Counted from the first letter of the stretch, positions 21,528 through 34,958 are shown. The stretch is DNA of 64,000 bases from Gonapodya sp. JEL0774 (GCA_027604505.1 JADIIX010000073.1:1-64000), one strand, 5' to 3'. Translations and numbers: made by a program. Notes: generated by a model from the sequence alone, not told the origin.

Positions 21528-24084
21528 ATGCCTGTGACTACGGTTCAAAACGGAACGACCTCCCTGGGCGAGCTTGCGTTTGCGGCTTCAGAGGTGATTG
21601 ATCCTTTTGGCGTTGGCTTTGTAAACCAGGTCTAACCCGCAAATTGTTTCCAAACCTGATCTCACCGTTTGAAGGCTATCGGTGGTGTAACCCTACTGAC
21701 TATTGCCGGCTTTGTTCTGAGTCATAACAAAATACTTACAAAAGAACTTCTCAAGGTTTGTGTCTCTCATCGTGCTCCGGAACATTATGGTGACAATACG
21801 CTGACTGGGTTCGCAATCCCTTTGAATATTGCAGCCACTGGCGGAGCTCAATTTATACTTCTTCACACCATGTCTGCTCTTGTACGTATTCATTCGTTCA
21901 TCTGTGGTATTTCGTGTCGGTGATCCCTGATGGAATGCCCCCACCGGCCTCTCCCTAGCTCAAATATGGCCTCTAGTATCACAGCGGAATCGATCCTTGA
22001 ACTATGGCCACTTCCAGCGTTCCACATTTTGTTCATCGTAATAACTTGGCTCACCGCACAAATTGGTTCTTGGCTACTTGCCGTCCCGAAACAGACTCGG
22101 CCTTTTGTAGAGGGTAAGACTTCGTGGTGATAATGAGCACCGAACCACCCCACGATTGAACCTTCACACAGCCGGGATCATTTTTTCGAATACCAACAAT
22201 TGGCCTGTTGCACTTGTCATTGCGCTTTCGGGTGTCTCTCTGCTCCAGATGGGTCCTTCGGACAATGCTCAGGAAGTCCTACGGCGGTGCGTCTGATTTT
22301 GTAAGCTCCCCACTGCTTGGTTTCCCAATTTGGGCCTTCTAGTGGTTTAGGATACGTCTTCATGTACGCCCTCTTTGGAAACATCGTGAGATGGAGTTGG
22401 GGATACAACCTGCTTGCCAAAGGAAAGCGGATTGAGGAGGAGGTACTTGCGGAAACTCACAATCACCGCCGCCGAGAGAACTTCCGTCAGCCGAGCGTGT
22501 CCATAGATTCTTCACCCAATGGAGTCACCGCGATCTCTCAATCGCTGGTCTCTCAATCTTTTTTGACCTTGCCGGCTACGAGGCCAGCGCAGATTTCAAC
22601 TAAAGATGTTCCACCCTCCATCTTGCTGACGACGCCGACGCCGACAGTTGACTCAGTTCGTGGTGCTCTTGAGCAACCAGTTGCCGAACCCGGTGATGAG
22701 AACGAGTATCAATTTTCAGGCGTGGCTATGGCGGCTGACCTCCATGAAAGCCCTCATAAGCACCTAGTGAATTCGGAATCGTCCAACACGCTCAACGACC
22801 GAACCTTTTCTGTTAATATGGGTGACGACTTTACCTATCCACCGGCAGTCCCCAACGGTGTCACCCGACAACGCCGTCCTACATTTACGGGAAACAGTTT
22901 CGGGTGGACGCCGTCCTACTATAGCTCTGACTCAGACGCGGAGTCATCCCGAAGTGTTGAGACTCAGGATCCGGAGGAAGATGCAAATGGATCAAGTGGG
23001 ACCTTTAAAACGTTGCCCCGTTCCACGAAAGGAAAAGTTGGTGGTCACGTGAGAGAATCTGAGGATGTGTTGGATGTGGTGGAGGATGATAATGACTTTG
23101 AGACTGGGATTGGTGCCGAGCAACAGCCCCTCATGGGTGGGAGGTCCGGTGCATTTCGCCGTGCCCCAACAGCTGGGATGGAAGGAACGACTGGAGCTTC
23201 TCTCCGGGAGAGCCTTGCAACTTTTGCTATACAGCTGCGAGATTTTGGAGGCTTACTGCTTTCTACCGTCAAAGGATATGGGGAGCAGGTTTTCAATCCA
23301 CCCGTGTTTGCCGCATTGATTTCCATTATTGTGGGGGTCATTGCCCCTCTGAGGAACTCCCTTTATGGACCCGGTGCACCCCTTAAGCTGCTCATTGCGA
23401 AGCCAGTGAGTGTTAATCCGCGCCTGGCAAGTTGTTTCATCTGAACTCATGGACATAACTGACGCCACTGCACAGATTGAGTTATGTGGTAACGCCTCCG
23501 TCCCACTTACTCTTGTATCGCTCGGGGGGCAGTTGTACAAAATCTACGGTCGTGTCGCCGGTCCTCCAATGCTTCGTCGCGACTCCACCCCGAGGACACC
23601 AGAGCAGCTAGAGATCGAAAAGGCACGAAAAACGAACAGAGCAATTGTACTGATTCTCTCCGGTCGACTAGTTCTAATGCCGATCGTCTCCACCGCCCTG
23701 GTTCTTTTAACGCGGCGATGGCTTGATCTTGGCCTTTCGGATCCTATGTTCGTACTGACGCTGATGATTCTGGGAGGCGGTGCGTCCTTGTTCTATTTGG
23801 AACTCAAGTTGCTTGTTTTTAATGTCGCGCGATTGCACCGTTAGGTCCTACTGCAGTGAACTTGCTGCAAATTTGCCAAGTACATGGCTCCTACGAAAAC
23901 GAAATGGCATTGTTGCTTTTCTGGTCGTACCTTCTAGTTGTCCCGACTCAGATTGCGGTGAGTTAACTTCATTCCATTTGATAGAAATCACAATTGAGAT
24001 GACTTTTTGTTCAATTCTGTGTAGTGCGTGATGGGCCAGCTGTGGATCGTGGGGCAGCTGGATTATCCTGGAGCAAAGAGTTGA
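21528..24084 (+). CDS. Auxin efflux carrier family transporter (fungal ECM3-like)
   Basis: ATG at 21528 (MPVTTVQNGTTSLGELAFAA). Spliced blocks give GGVTLLTIAGFVLSHNKIL, LAELNLYFFTPCLLFS (the N-F/Y-FTPCL signature), ELWPLPAFHILFIVITWL, AGIIFSNTNNWPVALVIAL and GYVFMYALFGNIVRWSWGY. A long hydrophilic, Ser/Pro/acidic loop of roughly 270 residues (about 22430-23220) follows. The C-terminal half has FNPPVFAALISIIVGVIAP, NASVPLTLVSLGGQLY, GRLVLMPIVSTALVLL, GGPTAVNLLQICQVHG and ALLLFWSYLLVVPTQIAV, ending at TGA 24082-24084. The two five-helix halves around a big central loop are the PF03547 layout of fungal endoplasmic-reticulum/vacuolar relatives. The substrate is unknown. Introns of 50-80 nt with standard donors. 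Confidence 0.88.
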
Positions 24085-24817
24085 AAAACAAGAAAGTGAT
24101 GTTCATGATTGAGAATGTCGAGAAGAGATGGTAATCTGTAAATAGTCATAACGTGATCAGATTGGCGGGCACGCGCAACAAGTGCCATTGGATTTTGCAT
24201 GTATTTGCCAGTGTCAAATGTCAACTCTCCATCGCAAAGATTGCAACGGGAAAAATTAAGAATCGACAGGAGGGGCATGTTGAATCAAGCTTTTATTTGT
24301 GGTCTCATAGTGTGTTGCTCCGATCAGTCGATAAAGCAGTAAGGAAATAACAACCCGGGAGCTCACCGCCAGCACTTCGTCGTAACAATAAGAAAATAAC
24401 TTCACCGCACTTTGTCTTGAAAAGGTGGAATTAACTTCACGTTACCCCTCCCTTATCAAACTTTAAACGGCGATTCGCGAGCACAGTCCTGCGAGCAGCC
24501 GTCGCGTGACTTGTGACGGTGCAACGCAATGCTGTCAAGAATACGGCGAACGGCAGTTCCTCACGTTGCATTATACATTTGTTCTAACAACATTCATAGC
24601 CCGGTCTCCACACACTCTACATAGTAGTCTTACATGAAATCGGTCAAATGAAAAAGCGCAGCTGTCACCGTTCGGAATCCGAATTATGAGGGGTTAGTCA
24701 AGAAGGAAAACGCCCACTCGCCAGCCCTATCCAATCAAAGTGTTCAAATCGAAAGACCTCCCAGCATTATCATCAACAACCCAACCACCAAAAACTCCAC
24801 TTCATTGGACTTGCCCC
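24085..24817. other. Intergenic between convergent genes
   Basis: The transporter and the ceramide synthase gene converge here, so this holds both 3' regions. No gene-like frame. Composition is fairly AT-rich around 24110-24450. Confidence 0.5.
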
Positions 24818-26961
24818 TCAGTCATCATCTTCCCGGACGTCGCCCTCTACACCGCCGGCCCTGACACTCTCCACAATCATCTTGACAATTAAGAAGCTCC
24901 AAAAGGCATGAAGTACTTGAAGGATGATCAGGGATATGAACAGTAACAGCCACACATTGTTGCCGAAGCCGAGTTGGATCTGGCCGCTAATTTATCGAAA
25001 CAGGAATCACTAATTGAAGAAAGGGTCTCTCAGAACAGCTTATCAGCGTTTCTCACCCTGTAGTTATGGTATCATTCTTGATTTGCATTTGCCAGAGACT
25101 ATGAGCAAAATTTAAATCTCATTTGCCGCGTTTACTGACTTTTTTGAGCGCAAACGGAAATCACTCACAGTACTCCTCCCAGCACGTACTTGGGATAAAC
25201 GTACATACGCGAGACAATGAAGGTCACGGCAAAGCAAACAAATAGTACGTTCGCCGCCTTGTTATGTAGTAGAAAGTGTACCATGAATTTCGGACAGCAA
25301 CTCTTTCGACGTTTGAGTATACATACCAGTTGTGCACCCATATAGTTGGCTGCTTTAGCGAGCTCCATGAAGGGATCGGAAATGTCTGATGTTGGAAAAC
25401 TATTAGAGCTTTCCGATGGGCAGCACATGGTGCAAGAAAAAGTCCTCGTCCTCCGCCTCGAGATTTGTGTGATAGCGTTCCGCAATTCGCTTTCGCGTCA
25501 AATAGAACTTACCATGTAGAATCATAACGAATGACCCGATTCTGTGGAACCCATATGCCCAGCTTCCGCCAATCAGGAACAGGGTAACAAGATGGTGGAC
25601 GAACATCTCCCAAAAATCTTTAAGCTTCGGCTCCGTGAAATGGGAGTAGGTGGAGTACAGATAGTGGGCAGCTATGCAAGTATAGTATGCGCTGAGGGAA
25701 GTGCTGGGATTTTGACACAAAAATACAAGTCAACTTTCTTCCGTCATCTATGCCGCTGGAATTTCGTGATTCCTTTCCGTCTCAGCAATTGTCGTGTAAC
25801 TCACCCCATCGGGAAGATTTCCGCTGGCCACGCCCCGAACCACTGGTCAGTCTTCCAGAGCCATGGCTCGCCTTTCAGAGTTATCAAACCAAGGAGGCTT
25901 AAAGGCCACACCGAGAGGAAGAGGCAGAACGCAGGGAGGACCACGGATTATTCGTGAGTTAAATCGCCTGTGCCCGGTCTATAAAGAGAGTCACTAAATA
26001 TTACTTACGCCATGCTCCCGTAGGTTGTAAATCTCCACAATGACACGGCGAACTTGTGTCGATTGTCCTTGAGCACTATATCATACTCGCCTGCGTCATC
26101 AGTCATCAATTTCGGGCCTAGGGCCTGCTCGGGAGTCTGCTTGGCCATGATCGGTGCAGGCGCAATGATTGGCACCTCCCCGGATTCGGACTTGCCGGCA
26201 TTGGGATTGGCACGCAACCGTAAGCCAGTCGTAACATCTACTGCTGAATCAGGGCGGCTTGCAAGTGAGGGTGGAACGGTCGCGGGTGGAACATCTGGGT
26301 CCGGTGTTGCAGGTCGCTTTCGGCGGACCTTTGTGGGGGTTGGCGGGCAGGCGTAGTTGGCAATGGGCTGAGTTGAGAAGTTTTGGATAAAGATGGCGGA
26401 GGATATAAGTGGATGAGTGTAACAGATGAGTGATATCACGAGAGAATGGTTGAGCTGGGTGATATCTTCACATTCCGGTCCGTTTCAATCCTTGTTCACG
26501 TGCGATGTCAAGAAGTGTCAGATGGATTGATTTTACTCTGGCGTCAGCGTCGCGCATCATTGTCGTGGATGCTCCTGTCTCTCACGGCTTGAACAAATGT
26601 ACAGGCTCGAATGCCTGGTTGCACGTTGGGGCAATCCTCCACAGTCAGAATCCAACAGACACGCCGTAGTTTAAGACGTGTAGGAGTGCCATTCGTATGA
26701 TACCGTTATGAGTTCATTGTTCGGTGTTCCTTTCCCACGCCAACGAAGATCGCATTGTCCTGCCTCGCCAACATCCTTCCAGACGCGCGATTCAACACTG
26801 CTCACCATGAAAAGAAATTTTCTTAAAAAGATGTTCGCGAAGCCGAATCCAAAAGTTAAAAGAATCAGGCGAATGAAGTCTTCTGGAAAGTTGAACTCAG
26901 GATTTGTCCACGGGAAACCTCGCGGGTGGAGTGCAGGGGAAAACTTCTGGTTGGTGGACAT
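24818..26961 (-). CDS. LAG1: Ceramide synthase, LAG1/LAC1 type (TLC domain)
   Basis: ATG at 26961 gives MSTNQKFSPALHPRGFPWTN, then a first membrane segment (FIRLILLTFGFGFANIFLRK). A long intron (about 26811-26367, GTGAGC donor, CTCAACTCAG acceptor) follows. Next come PIANYACPPTPTKVRRKRP, a hydrophilic Pro/Ala linker and KFAVSLWRFTTYGSMA. The TLC domain follows: YYTCIAAHYLYSTYSHF, FWEMFVHHLVTLFLIGGSW, then FVMILH joined across an intron to DISDPFMELAKAANYMG. That is the LAG1 motif with the HH and HD histidines/aspartate needed for acyl-CoA-dependent N-acylation of sphingoid bases in the ER. The C-terminus is acidic (EGDVREDDD), as in LAG1 proteins, and stops at 24818. It lies head-to-head with the acyl-CoA synthetase gene, which makes its co-substrate. 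Confidence 0.9.
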
Positions 26962-28138
26962 TGCTTAAAGTAGGGCGAGGCTAGAATGAGTGAGTGTTCG
27001 GGTCTTGGAGTAGGAATCGGACGATATTGGCACGTTGTAGTTTGACGTCGAGGCGTTTTGGAATGAACGCGAGGCAAGCGCGGCCACAAGGAATGCCACG
27101 ACTCTGAGCTCGAGTCGCGTCACTAGAGCGGGGCGTACAATCAGCTTTCAGTGGGTGCGTGAAGTAATGTCCTTGAAATCCGTGTTTGCTTTTGGTGGCG
27201 TGTGTGGACGAATGCCGGGAAAGCCGGCAATTATGATCGAACAAACTAAAACCACCGCACAAAAATTCCAGGAATGAATCACTTTTGTTTGCAGGAGAAT
27301 CTAGGCAAGGCAAGAAGTGTCGACACTTTTCAATGTTCCCATACATCTATCATGAGTTTACGCTCAGGAACTCTAATATGAACAAGCATCCACGCATGAT
27401 GATCTCGATTTTGCCGGTAACCGCAGGGAGTTTGGATTTGTCTTGCCTGTGCGATTGTCACTTGGTTTTGCTGTATGCTCATGGAATAGTCGATTTGCCA
27501 ATTCTTTGGCCGGTCGCGGAATTCTAACTCGAGTCGAAGGACTAGAGCACTGACGGGCGTTCACGATCGCGCCCTTGTTCACTTAAGTTCCGTATTACAG
27601 GCGAGCATTCATTTCTCTTCCGTCTTTTTCTCGTATGTGTGTTTGTTGTCGCCGACACCAGTATATGTGACTTTTCGCATCCACGGAAAGCCCACGGATC
27701 AGAAGTTCAGTGATTGAAGGATAGTATTGGCCGCGTCGCTGCGTTTTCGTCGTGTGCGAAAGTAGTGATATTCATGATGATGATTGGCATTGCGCACGCC
27801 AAAAATGAACTACCGTGATTCAAACAAACGTTCCTCGTTTCTGAGAGTCAACACCCCTCTTCCTGGCTACTATATAGTTGTCTGGATCTGTTGAGTCCCA
27901 ATATTTTGATCAGGATAAATGCCTACGGGATGAGGCCCGCTCAAGGCAGAATTGGCAATAGAACATATATGGAGTCGTAGATTATTTGCAGGTGCTCTTG
28001 GATGGTGGGGGAACCAAGACAAGCAGAGTTCAAATACTGTGGCTTGGTTGCTGTTGCATATATGGGCGGGGTTGCACACATCTAGCACATCCCACGAGCC
28101 GTCGAAGCAGAGACACACATCCGATTCAATTCACTTTC
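26962..28138. other. Divergent intergenic region of ceramide synthase and acyl-CoA synthetase genes
   Basis: About 1.2 kb with no supportable gene; it must contain the promoters of both divergent genes. A 121-codon minus-strand frame at 26981-27346 lacks motifs and is probably chance. A small upstream exon in the 5' UTR of either gene cannot be excluded. Confidence 0.45.
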
Positions 28139-31100
28139 ATGAAACAACTCACCGTCGAGCTCCCCGGGCCGCACCCCCCCAATGAGACAGCGATTCGCCG
28201 CTCTTATCTTGCGGTGGATGGCCTGGTCAAGCGTCCCAGAATATTGGATGATCCTGAGCACGGAATCGATTCGCTTCTGCGCGCCGAAGGAATTCCGTGC
28301 CCACCCCAAAACACGGTGCACGAGCTCATGGTGCGTTTGCTAGAAGTTCTGTGACTGAAGACGGAAGAGCTTGTGAGAGCGGTTCTCTATTGCGTTGGTC
28401 TCGTCCGTACTTCGCACTGCGTGAATCGAATTCACCCCAACTCCGGCCTCCATGCCCATCTTTTTCGATGTTCTCTGGAAAATCTTCTCTAATTTGCTTG
28501 TTCTTGTTTCCTCTTTAGGTGTACGCAGCCTACAAACACAAGGGGAAGCCTGGTATTGGCTATCGTGATCTCATCGACATCAAGACCGAGGTCAAGGACG
28601 GCAAGACCTGGTCCTCTTACCAACTGTCATCGTATCGATGGCTCACGACTGATGTATTCGTGAAGGCCGCCTGGAAGCTTGGCGAGAAGTTTAAGGCCCT
28701 TGGATATGGAGATAAGACAGATGCACCGGCGCCGAGGAGGATGCTTTTGTTTGCGAACTCTAGGTAAGACATTGCGGATTGCTTTCTTGTCCGCTTCAGT
28801 GGCTTATACATACTTTTTTCTTTTTTGTCCACTCATGAAACTAATTTCGTCACACCCACCGCACAGTCACGAGTGGACAATAACCGCGCAAGCATGTTTC
28901 TCACAGGGAATAACAGGTTCGACTCTGTGTGAATGGCTTGTCTTCTCAAAATTAAATCTTTTAATGTTTGGATCCTTAGTGGCGACTCTTTTCACCGCGC
29001 TCGGCGCGGATGGGTACGTTCGAAAATAGTCATGATTGCTCGCACTGGACCTTCTAACCACCTGACTCTAACAGCCTTACGACTGCCTGTCGGGAATGCG
29101 AGCCACTTGCGATTTTCACCACTCCCGAGTTCCTCCCCATCATCATCGAGACCGCTTCAGCGGGCAAAATCTCTCCCCGAGTAAGGACGGTGATCCTCAG
29201 CGCTACGGACATGCCAGTCGTGCCGGAAAACGATAAGGAGAAATCCAAAGTTGATGGACTGCGTGACAAGTTGAAGGGTTTAGGATGGACTGTACATTCG
29301 TTTTTGGAACTTGTTGGAGACTTTGGTGCTGTTGGCGATGTGAAACCGCCAACAAAGAATTTGCCGAAAGCAGATGATGAGGCGGTCATTATGTATACGA
29401 GGTAAGATGGAACTCACAGTCAACTGCGATACCTTCCTCTATTTACGATAAATGATGGAATAACGAAATCCAACAGTGGGACCACTGGTGACCCGAAAGG
29501 GATCCTCTTGACTCACGGAGCTATTTGTGCTACAGTAGGAGGAGCCGAATTACATATTGGGCCCGACCTCAAGCACCGTCTGTCCGAGATCTCAAAGCAC
29601 TACCCAAGTGGCTCGAGAGTCTACAAGGCAAATAAGGATGATGTTGATGTGTACATGGCCTTCTTGCCAACTGTGAGTTCTCCCTCACTCGTGTTGTTTC
29701 GAATTGAAATTGCCTGGTCGCTCATCGCCCGATGCTTATCTGTAAGTCGCACATCCTTGAGTTCGTCGTAGTCCACGCTTTGATTCTTATGGGTTGCCCG
29801 CTGGGTACTGCAAGAGTCCGCACGCTTCTTTCGGCTACTGTTCCTGGCTGCAAACCTGACATTCAGGAGTTAGCCCCGACCATTATGGCTGGCGTACCCG
29901 TGAGTTTGACGTCTTTTGAGACACATTTTTGTTATCGGCTCACAATTTGATTTCCCAGACCATTTGGGAGCGAATTAGGAAGCAAGTTGGCCGCACTCTG
30001 GCATCTCAGTCCCCTCTCGTTCAAAATCTGTTTGCAGGCGCTATCGTTGCCAAGAGGATGCTCAACAGTTACGACCCGTTTTCATTGATCATACCACCCT
30101 CCTCTTTCCTGAATTCATATACCGCAAACACAATTCTGAAGTCCGCTCTGGACCGGGCAATCTTCGCGAAGGTTCGGGCGGTTACCGGTGGTCGACTTCG
30201 AGCGTGTTTATCAGGTGGCGCCCCTCTGGCTCCAGATACCCGGGTTTGGATGACGAGCGTTCTTTGTCCAGTCCTCGTGGGATACGGTTTAACGGAAAAT
30301 TGTGCGATGTCAACTCTTGACGAGATAGACCATGTGTACGGGGACCAACGCAGTGTCGGCGGACTCGCTCCTCACATCGAGATGAAATTCATAGATTTTG
30401 AGGACGGTGGATATTTTGCCAAGGACGGGAAAGGTGAAATCTTGACAAGAGGTGAGAGAATTGTACAACACATTCTGTGAGCCGTCATGATTCACATCGT
30501 ACGTTAATCAGGGCCTTCTCATATGCGTGAATACTTCAAGCGACCTGATCTCACAGCTGAAAGCATCGATGCAGACGGATGGTTCAGAAGTGGGGGTGAG
30601 TTGACCAAGTGTGTGGTGAGAAGAAAGCAAGTTGTTAACTTGCAAGTTGCAACATGACAGATATCGGGGAGTGGCTTCCAGATGGAGCTTTGATGATTAT
30701 TGACAGACGAAAGAATTTGATCAAGGTGGGAATATAAGCTCATTAAACATGATGTCGTGAACTTTTGACATCATCTTTGCGAAGCTCTCTCATGGGGAGT
30801 ACATCGCAGTCGAGAGACTCGAATCTTTGGTAAGCTTCGGTGCTGGTTTTTGTGTAGGCATAACTGATGCTTGTGTCCACTGTCAGTACACCCATAGCAA
30901 ACTCGTACACAACATTTGCTTGTATGCCCACCCGTCGAGGGACTTCGCAATTGCAATTGTTGTTCCTGACGAGAATGTGGGACTAATTACATCTTCTGTT
31001 ATTGCCTGTAGTGTTGCTCACTCGTTTATGTCTTCACAGGAACTTCGCAAGATTACTTCATCAGATGACTCCCGTCCCTTCCACGACCTCTGTAAAGACT

Positions 31101-31321
31101 CCAAAATCCTCGCTGGTGCACTCAAAACTCTTCAGGCTGTAGCCAAAGAAGCCAAGCTCGCCCCTGCTGAGATTGTGAAGGGAATCGTTCTTGACCATGT
31201 GGAGTGGACCGTCGACAATGGTATCATGACTCCAAGCTCCAAAGTGAAGAGGAGGGAAGTTGAAAAGAAGTACGCGGTCCAAATTGCACAAGTTTACGAC
31301 AGTGTAGCAGAGAGGAACTGA
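28139..31321 (+). CDS. Long-chain acyl-CoA synthetase (AMP-forming)
   Basis: ATG at 28139 (MKQLTVELPGPHPPNE). After two introns come VYAAYKHKGKPGIGYRDL, SYRWLTTDVFVKAAWKLG and SHEWTITAQACFSQGI. The P-loop motif YTSGTTGDPKG is completed across an intron near 29400-29476. Later blocks are VYMAFLPTSHILEFVV, TIMAGVPTIWERI, LRACLSGGAPLAPDT, VGYGLTENCAMSTLDE, the GWFRSGDIGEWLPDG motif, IIDRRKNLIKLSHGEYIA (FACS signature and linker) and a C-terminal DNGIMTPSSKVKRREVEKKY. The stop is at 31319-31321. All ANL-superfamily core motifs are present. It activates long-chain fatty acids with ATP and CoA. The PTSGTVAN-type variation is absent; the motifs are canonical. Length about 690 residues matches yeast Faa proteins. 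At least ten introns. Confidence 0.92.
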
Positions 31322-31558
31322 GATCACGCGTATGAGCTCTATTAAACAAAACTGAGCCGTGGAATCGTCTCTAAAACACAATTTGACATGAATGCAACCC
31401 AAAATAATTTGCAAATCAACATATGTACGTTATTCAACATGCTCGGGAATGTCAGCAGGAGTGCCTGTGCTCAAGTAATAGACCGGCGTACCCGAGAAAA
31501 CCATCCATCTTCACAACTCCGATGTGCGATAACCTTGGATTGTTCTGAGAAGCTCTTT

Positions 31559-34500
31559 CTAACCCACCCGACCAATCACCGATATTGGTTCGGCCGTCGC
31601 AGCAGGCTTTGAGTTGATTATCGGCATTGCGGCGGCGTGGCTGTCATCCAGACCACCCGTCCATGTATTCCGGTGAGAAGACTTGGATGAGCTTACCAAC
31701 GTATCGCTGGGGCCCCAAACTGCGCTCATGGGTCGGGCTCGCGGTTGGAACTCTCGAAGATCACGGAGATTCGAGTGAACAGACCACAGTGGAACATTCA
31801 CCGTAGGAATACACGTCGCTGACCGAAGATGTGGTGCTGAACTCGACACAGGGTTAAAGGAGAGAGATCCGTTCACAGACTCCGATGCTGTCAAAGGTGA
31901 AGACCTTGCAGAGGATAGCCGCACCAGTGAGTCATCGTACTCCGTGAGGACGGAAACTCTTGAGCTAGGCCCAGTCCATACCGCTGGGCTTGCAGATCTG
32001 GCACCTTGCCGGGTCAAACCACTGCTTGCGTTGACAATCTTAGCACGTCCGCCAAGGACAGCTGCAACCTGCTCCGCAAGAGGCTCTGCCTCGTACATGA
32101 CACCAAGCGGGACGCCTATTTGAGGGCGCGGGGGTGATTTCGGCAGTACTTCCGTCTCGGATTTGGACATATCCGAAGGCTGTCCAAGGGGTAACGCGGA
32201 AATTGCGAGCGGCGTTGTTGCAGATACAGGAAAAGGAGAATTATCGCGACGGTCTGACGCAGATCGTCGGAGCAGGTGACGCGAGTCCGAACCGACTGGT
32301 TCCACAGCGACAGTTCCTGTTTCTGGTATCGTCTGTTGTGATGCACTTTCCGTGCTTGTGTCGTCTTTCGGCCATCCTGAAGCGCTCGGGGGGTTTGAAG
32401 AAATGGGCTTTGAAGATCGATCTCTCAACGACTTCTCTTTTGTTACCACCCACTCCCGACCATGGAAGAAGATGCCCTCCAACTCTACGAGCCGACCAAC
32501 CATGCCAACGTCTGGCATGACACCCGGTGCCCTTCTTCGGACAAACTCGTAAGCAACACGCATGTCCACCTTCAGGGTTCTCATAATATATGCCATTACC
32601 AAACTGGCCGATCTGGCCACCCCTTGAGAGCATGTTACCAGGATAGGCTTGTGAAGAAAGCGAGCATGATCGATGAGGTGAAAGCAAAGCGCGAGATCCG
32701 GTAGTGTGGTTGCGGCATCCCATTTCTCCCCCGATGAAATCCACGATGGTCGGTCATGATGGAGGAGATTTGTGTGCGTCCACGGTAAATGAAGTGTGTG
32801 TAAATGCAAGACATGTGTTTGAAAGGGTTCGCCGGAAGCTGGTGGGCTCGGGAGACCATGCTGAAGATTCGAAGTCCCGGTGCATCCGTCTTTTTGTTGG
32901 CTAGCCAGCGCAATCGAAATCTGATCGGGTCGCATCGACTCTCTATGGCGATGTGCTTCATGTAGCGACAATGGCTCCCATTCACCCGCCTTGACAGACA
33001 TGCTTCTGGGTGGGCTCACTCTATTCTGAGTGGCACGATCTTTCTGCATCAGAGCGGGGTTGCTATGTTCCCGGCCTCCACTTCCATCCTTCAGACTGCC
33101 TCCTCTTCCCAACTTCACCGAGCTACTCTTTTCCCAAGCACGGTTGCCATTCCGTTCCCTTTCCTTCAGAAAAGTGTTGCAGCCCATCGTTTGTACCTCA
33201 CATCCGACAATCCTGCCCTCCACGTCTAATTGCACCTCGCTTTGAACCTCCCAGACTGTTCCATAACTCTTCTTAACATCATCTACGGGCTGATGCGGCG
33301 TCCGGTACCTCCTCACTTCTCCTGACACAGTAGGCGCTCCAACAACGGGGTTTACAACCTCTTCAGCCACGTTGACAAGGAATCGCACCCCAAGACTCCG
33401 TAACGTGTCGCAATTGGAAGCGTTATCCTTCGACCCGAGGTAAAGGAAAGGCAGCACGCAGGCAGGACCATACTTATACGGGTCGAGAACAATTGTTTCA
33501 GTGTCGAGGGAGCGCGTCGCTGTACGATGAGGTGAGCGAGATCGGGCAGATGACAGTGAAGGGAGCGAAGGAAGAGCACATGCCACGGACGGATGAGGTG
33601 TCGTCGGATACATCCGTGGAGTGGGAGGAGCAGGATGGAGGGAGGACTGCGTTGATACGGTAGACGAGCGCAGACCGAAACCGAACGGATTGACATTTGA
33701 TGTTGTAGGCGGTCCGAATTCATCCGGGGTGAAGTAAACGCTTGTAGACGACATTGGATCCTGAATAGGTACAGTTGCTGGTTCTTGAGGTGTATCCGGA
33801 ATCGCTAACTTTAAACCTAGTCCACCTCTGCGTCCTGTACCTCGTCGAGAAAGAGGTTGAGAAGCCATTGCCGTTGATGGAGATGTGAGGATGGTGTCGG
33901 TGATTCCTGGTCGAGCACCGCCGTCAGGGGCGGGTGCGGCACAGGTGTCCGAAATCAACTGCTCTCCTAGCGGAGATTTGGACCCTATCCGGAGAGAAAG
34001 ATTTCCCGTATTTCGCTTTTGAGAAAACGACTTGGGCTTTGACGCAACAACCGAAGTTGGAGCGAGGATTGGGGGTGTCCCCCTTCCGTTGTTCTCCTGC
34101 AGTGGAGACGGGGACCGAGATGGCAATTCAGAAGATGATACCACCGAAAGAGCGTTGTGCAATGCCAGTGCAGCGATTGGCGGAGGAGACGATCTTTTTG
34201 AGGAAGTTGTGCGACGCAAAGTTGGAGGTGGCGGAGGAGAGCGGGCCTTTCCGAAGAACGGAAGTTGGAATTCGGTGGTTGAGCGAAGAAGCATTTGTGA
34301 GGAGTTGGGCCTCGTGGGACTCCTTCGAGTTTAATTCCACATTGTTGAGAGTGTGCACTTCCATTACGTCAAGATTTACTCACTGAGGGCGTTTCCTCCA
34401 TTCACCACGAACGTTCTCCGCTTTTGTACCACCCGTAGCTCCCCAAACACGTTGTTCAGGATCATTTTCTCCAGCCAGGGCCCCGATGATGAACTCCGAT

Positions 34501-34958
34501 GTAGCACCGGCTTTGGAGAATATGGAAATTAAAGGGGGCATATCTGGAGTAGGAACCCTCTGAGGTAAACATTCCGCAGCCAGCGGCGGTGTCGCCGCCC
34601 TCGGCGATAGTGGCCGAATAAGCGTTGCAGGGGTTTCTGGGGTCCAAGGAGTGAAAGGCGGGGGTGAGGTAAGGTCTGATCCGGTACTGAAATGCGATGA
34701 ATGTGATTGACGACCAGTGCCGGGTTTAATTGGAGGTATCGTGGGTAGGTAGAGGCCACTCCCCTCCTGGGCGAGCGGTGCGACTGGGGGTGGTTCAGGT
34801 GAAGGATTGGGGGGAAATCGAGATGGTGGCTGTTGAGAGGTAGGTGAGAAGTTGTATTTGCGAGGCGAGATCGAAGGGTAGAGGTCAATTGGTGAGGAAG
34901 GGAGTGAGAGGGAAAGCATTGGGCGAGATTTGAATTGCCTGTGGAAGTGGTTGGACAT
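31559..34958 (-). CDS. Dual-specificity protein phosphatase with long disordered N-terminus (Msg5-like)
   Basis: The main exon is an unbroken 911-codon frame (34294-31559). The catalytic domain begins ACVLPFLYLGSKDNASN, continues GVRFLVNVAEEV, then has a roughly 150-residue insertion. It resumes with LALCFHLIDHARFLHKPI and the active-site loop VTCSQGVARSASLVMAYIM (about residue 555 of this frame). The Cys and Arg of C-x5-R are kept, but the usual His before Cys is Thr. An upstream exon (about 34958-34382; Pro/Ser-rich, starting MSNHFHRQF or MLSLSLP at 34919) ends in a GTGAGT donor. It joins in phase to an acceptor near 34317, giving RPQ-SPTRPNSSQ-MLLRS. I therefore extend the gene; the start is uncertain. 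Relatives dephosphorylate MAP kinases. It is convergent with the acyl-CoA synthetase gene. Confidence 0.8.

Noticed and set aside
26981-27346. 121-codon minus-strand frame upstream of the ceramide synthase gene
   Set aside because: Lies in the divergent promoter region, lacks motifs and does not splice usefully to the ceramide synthase start.
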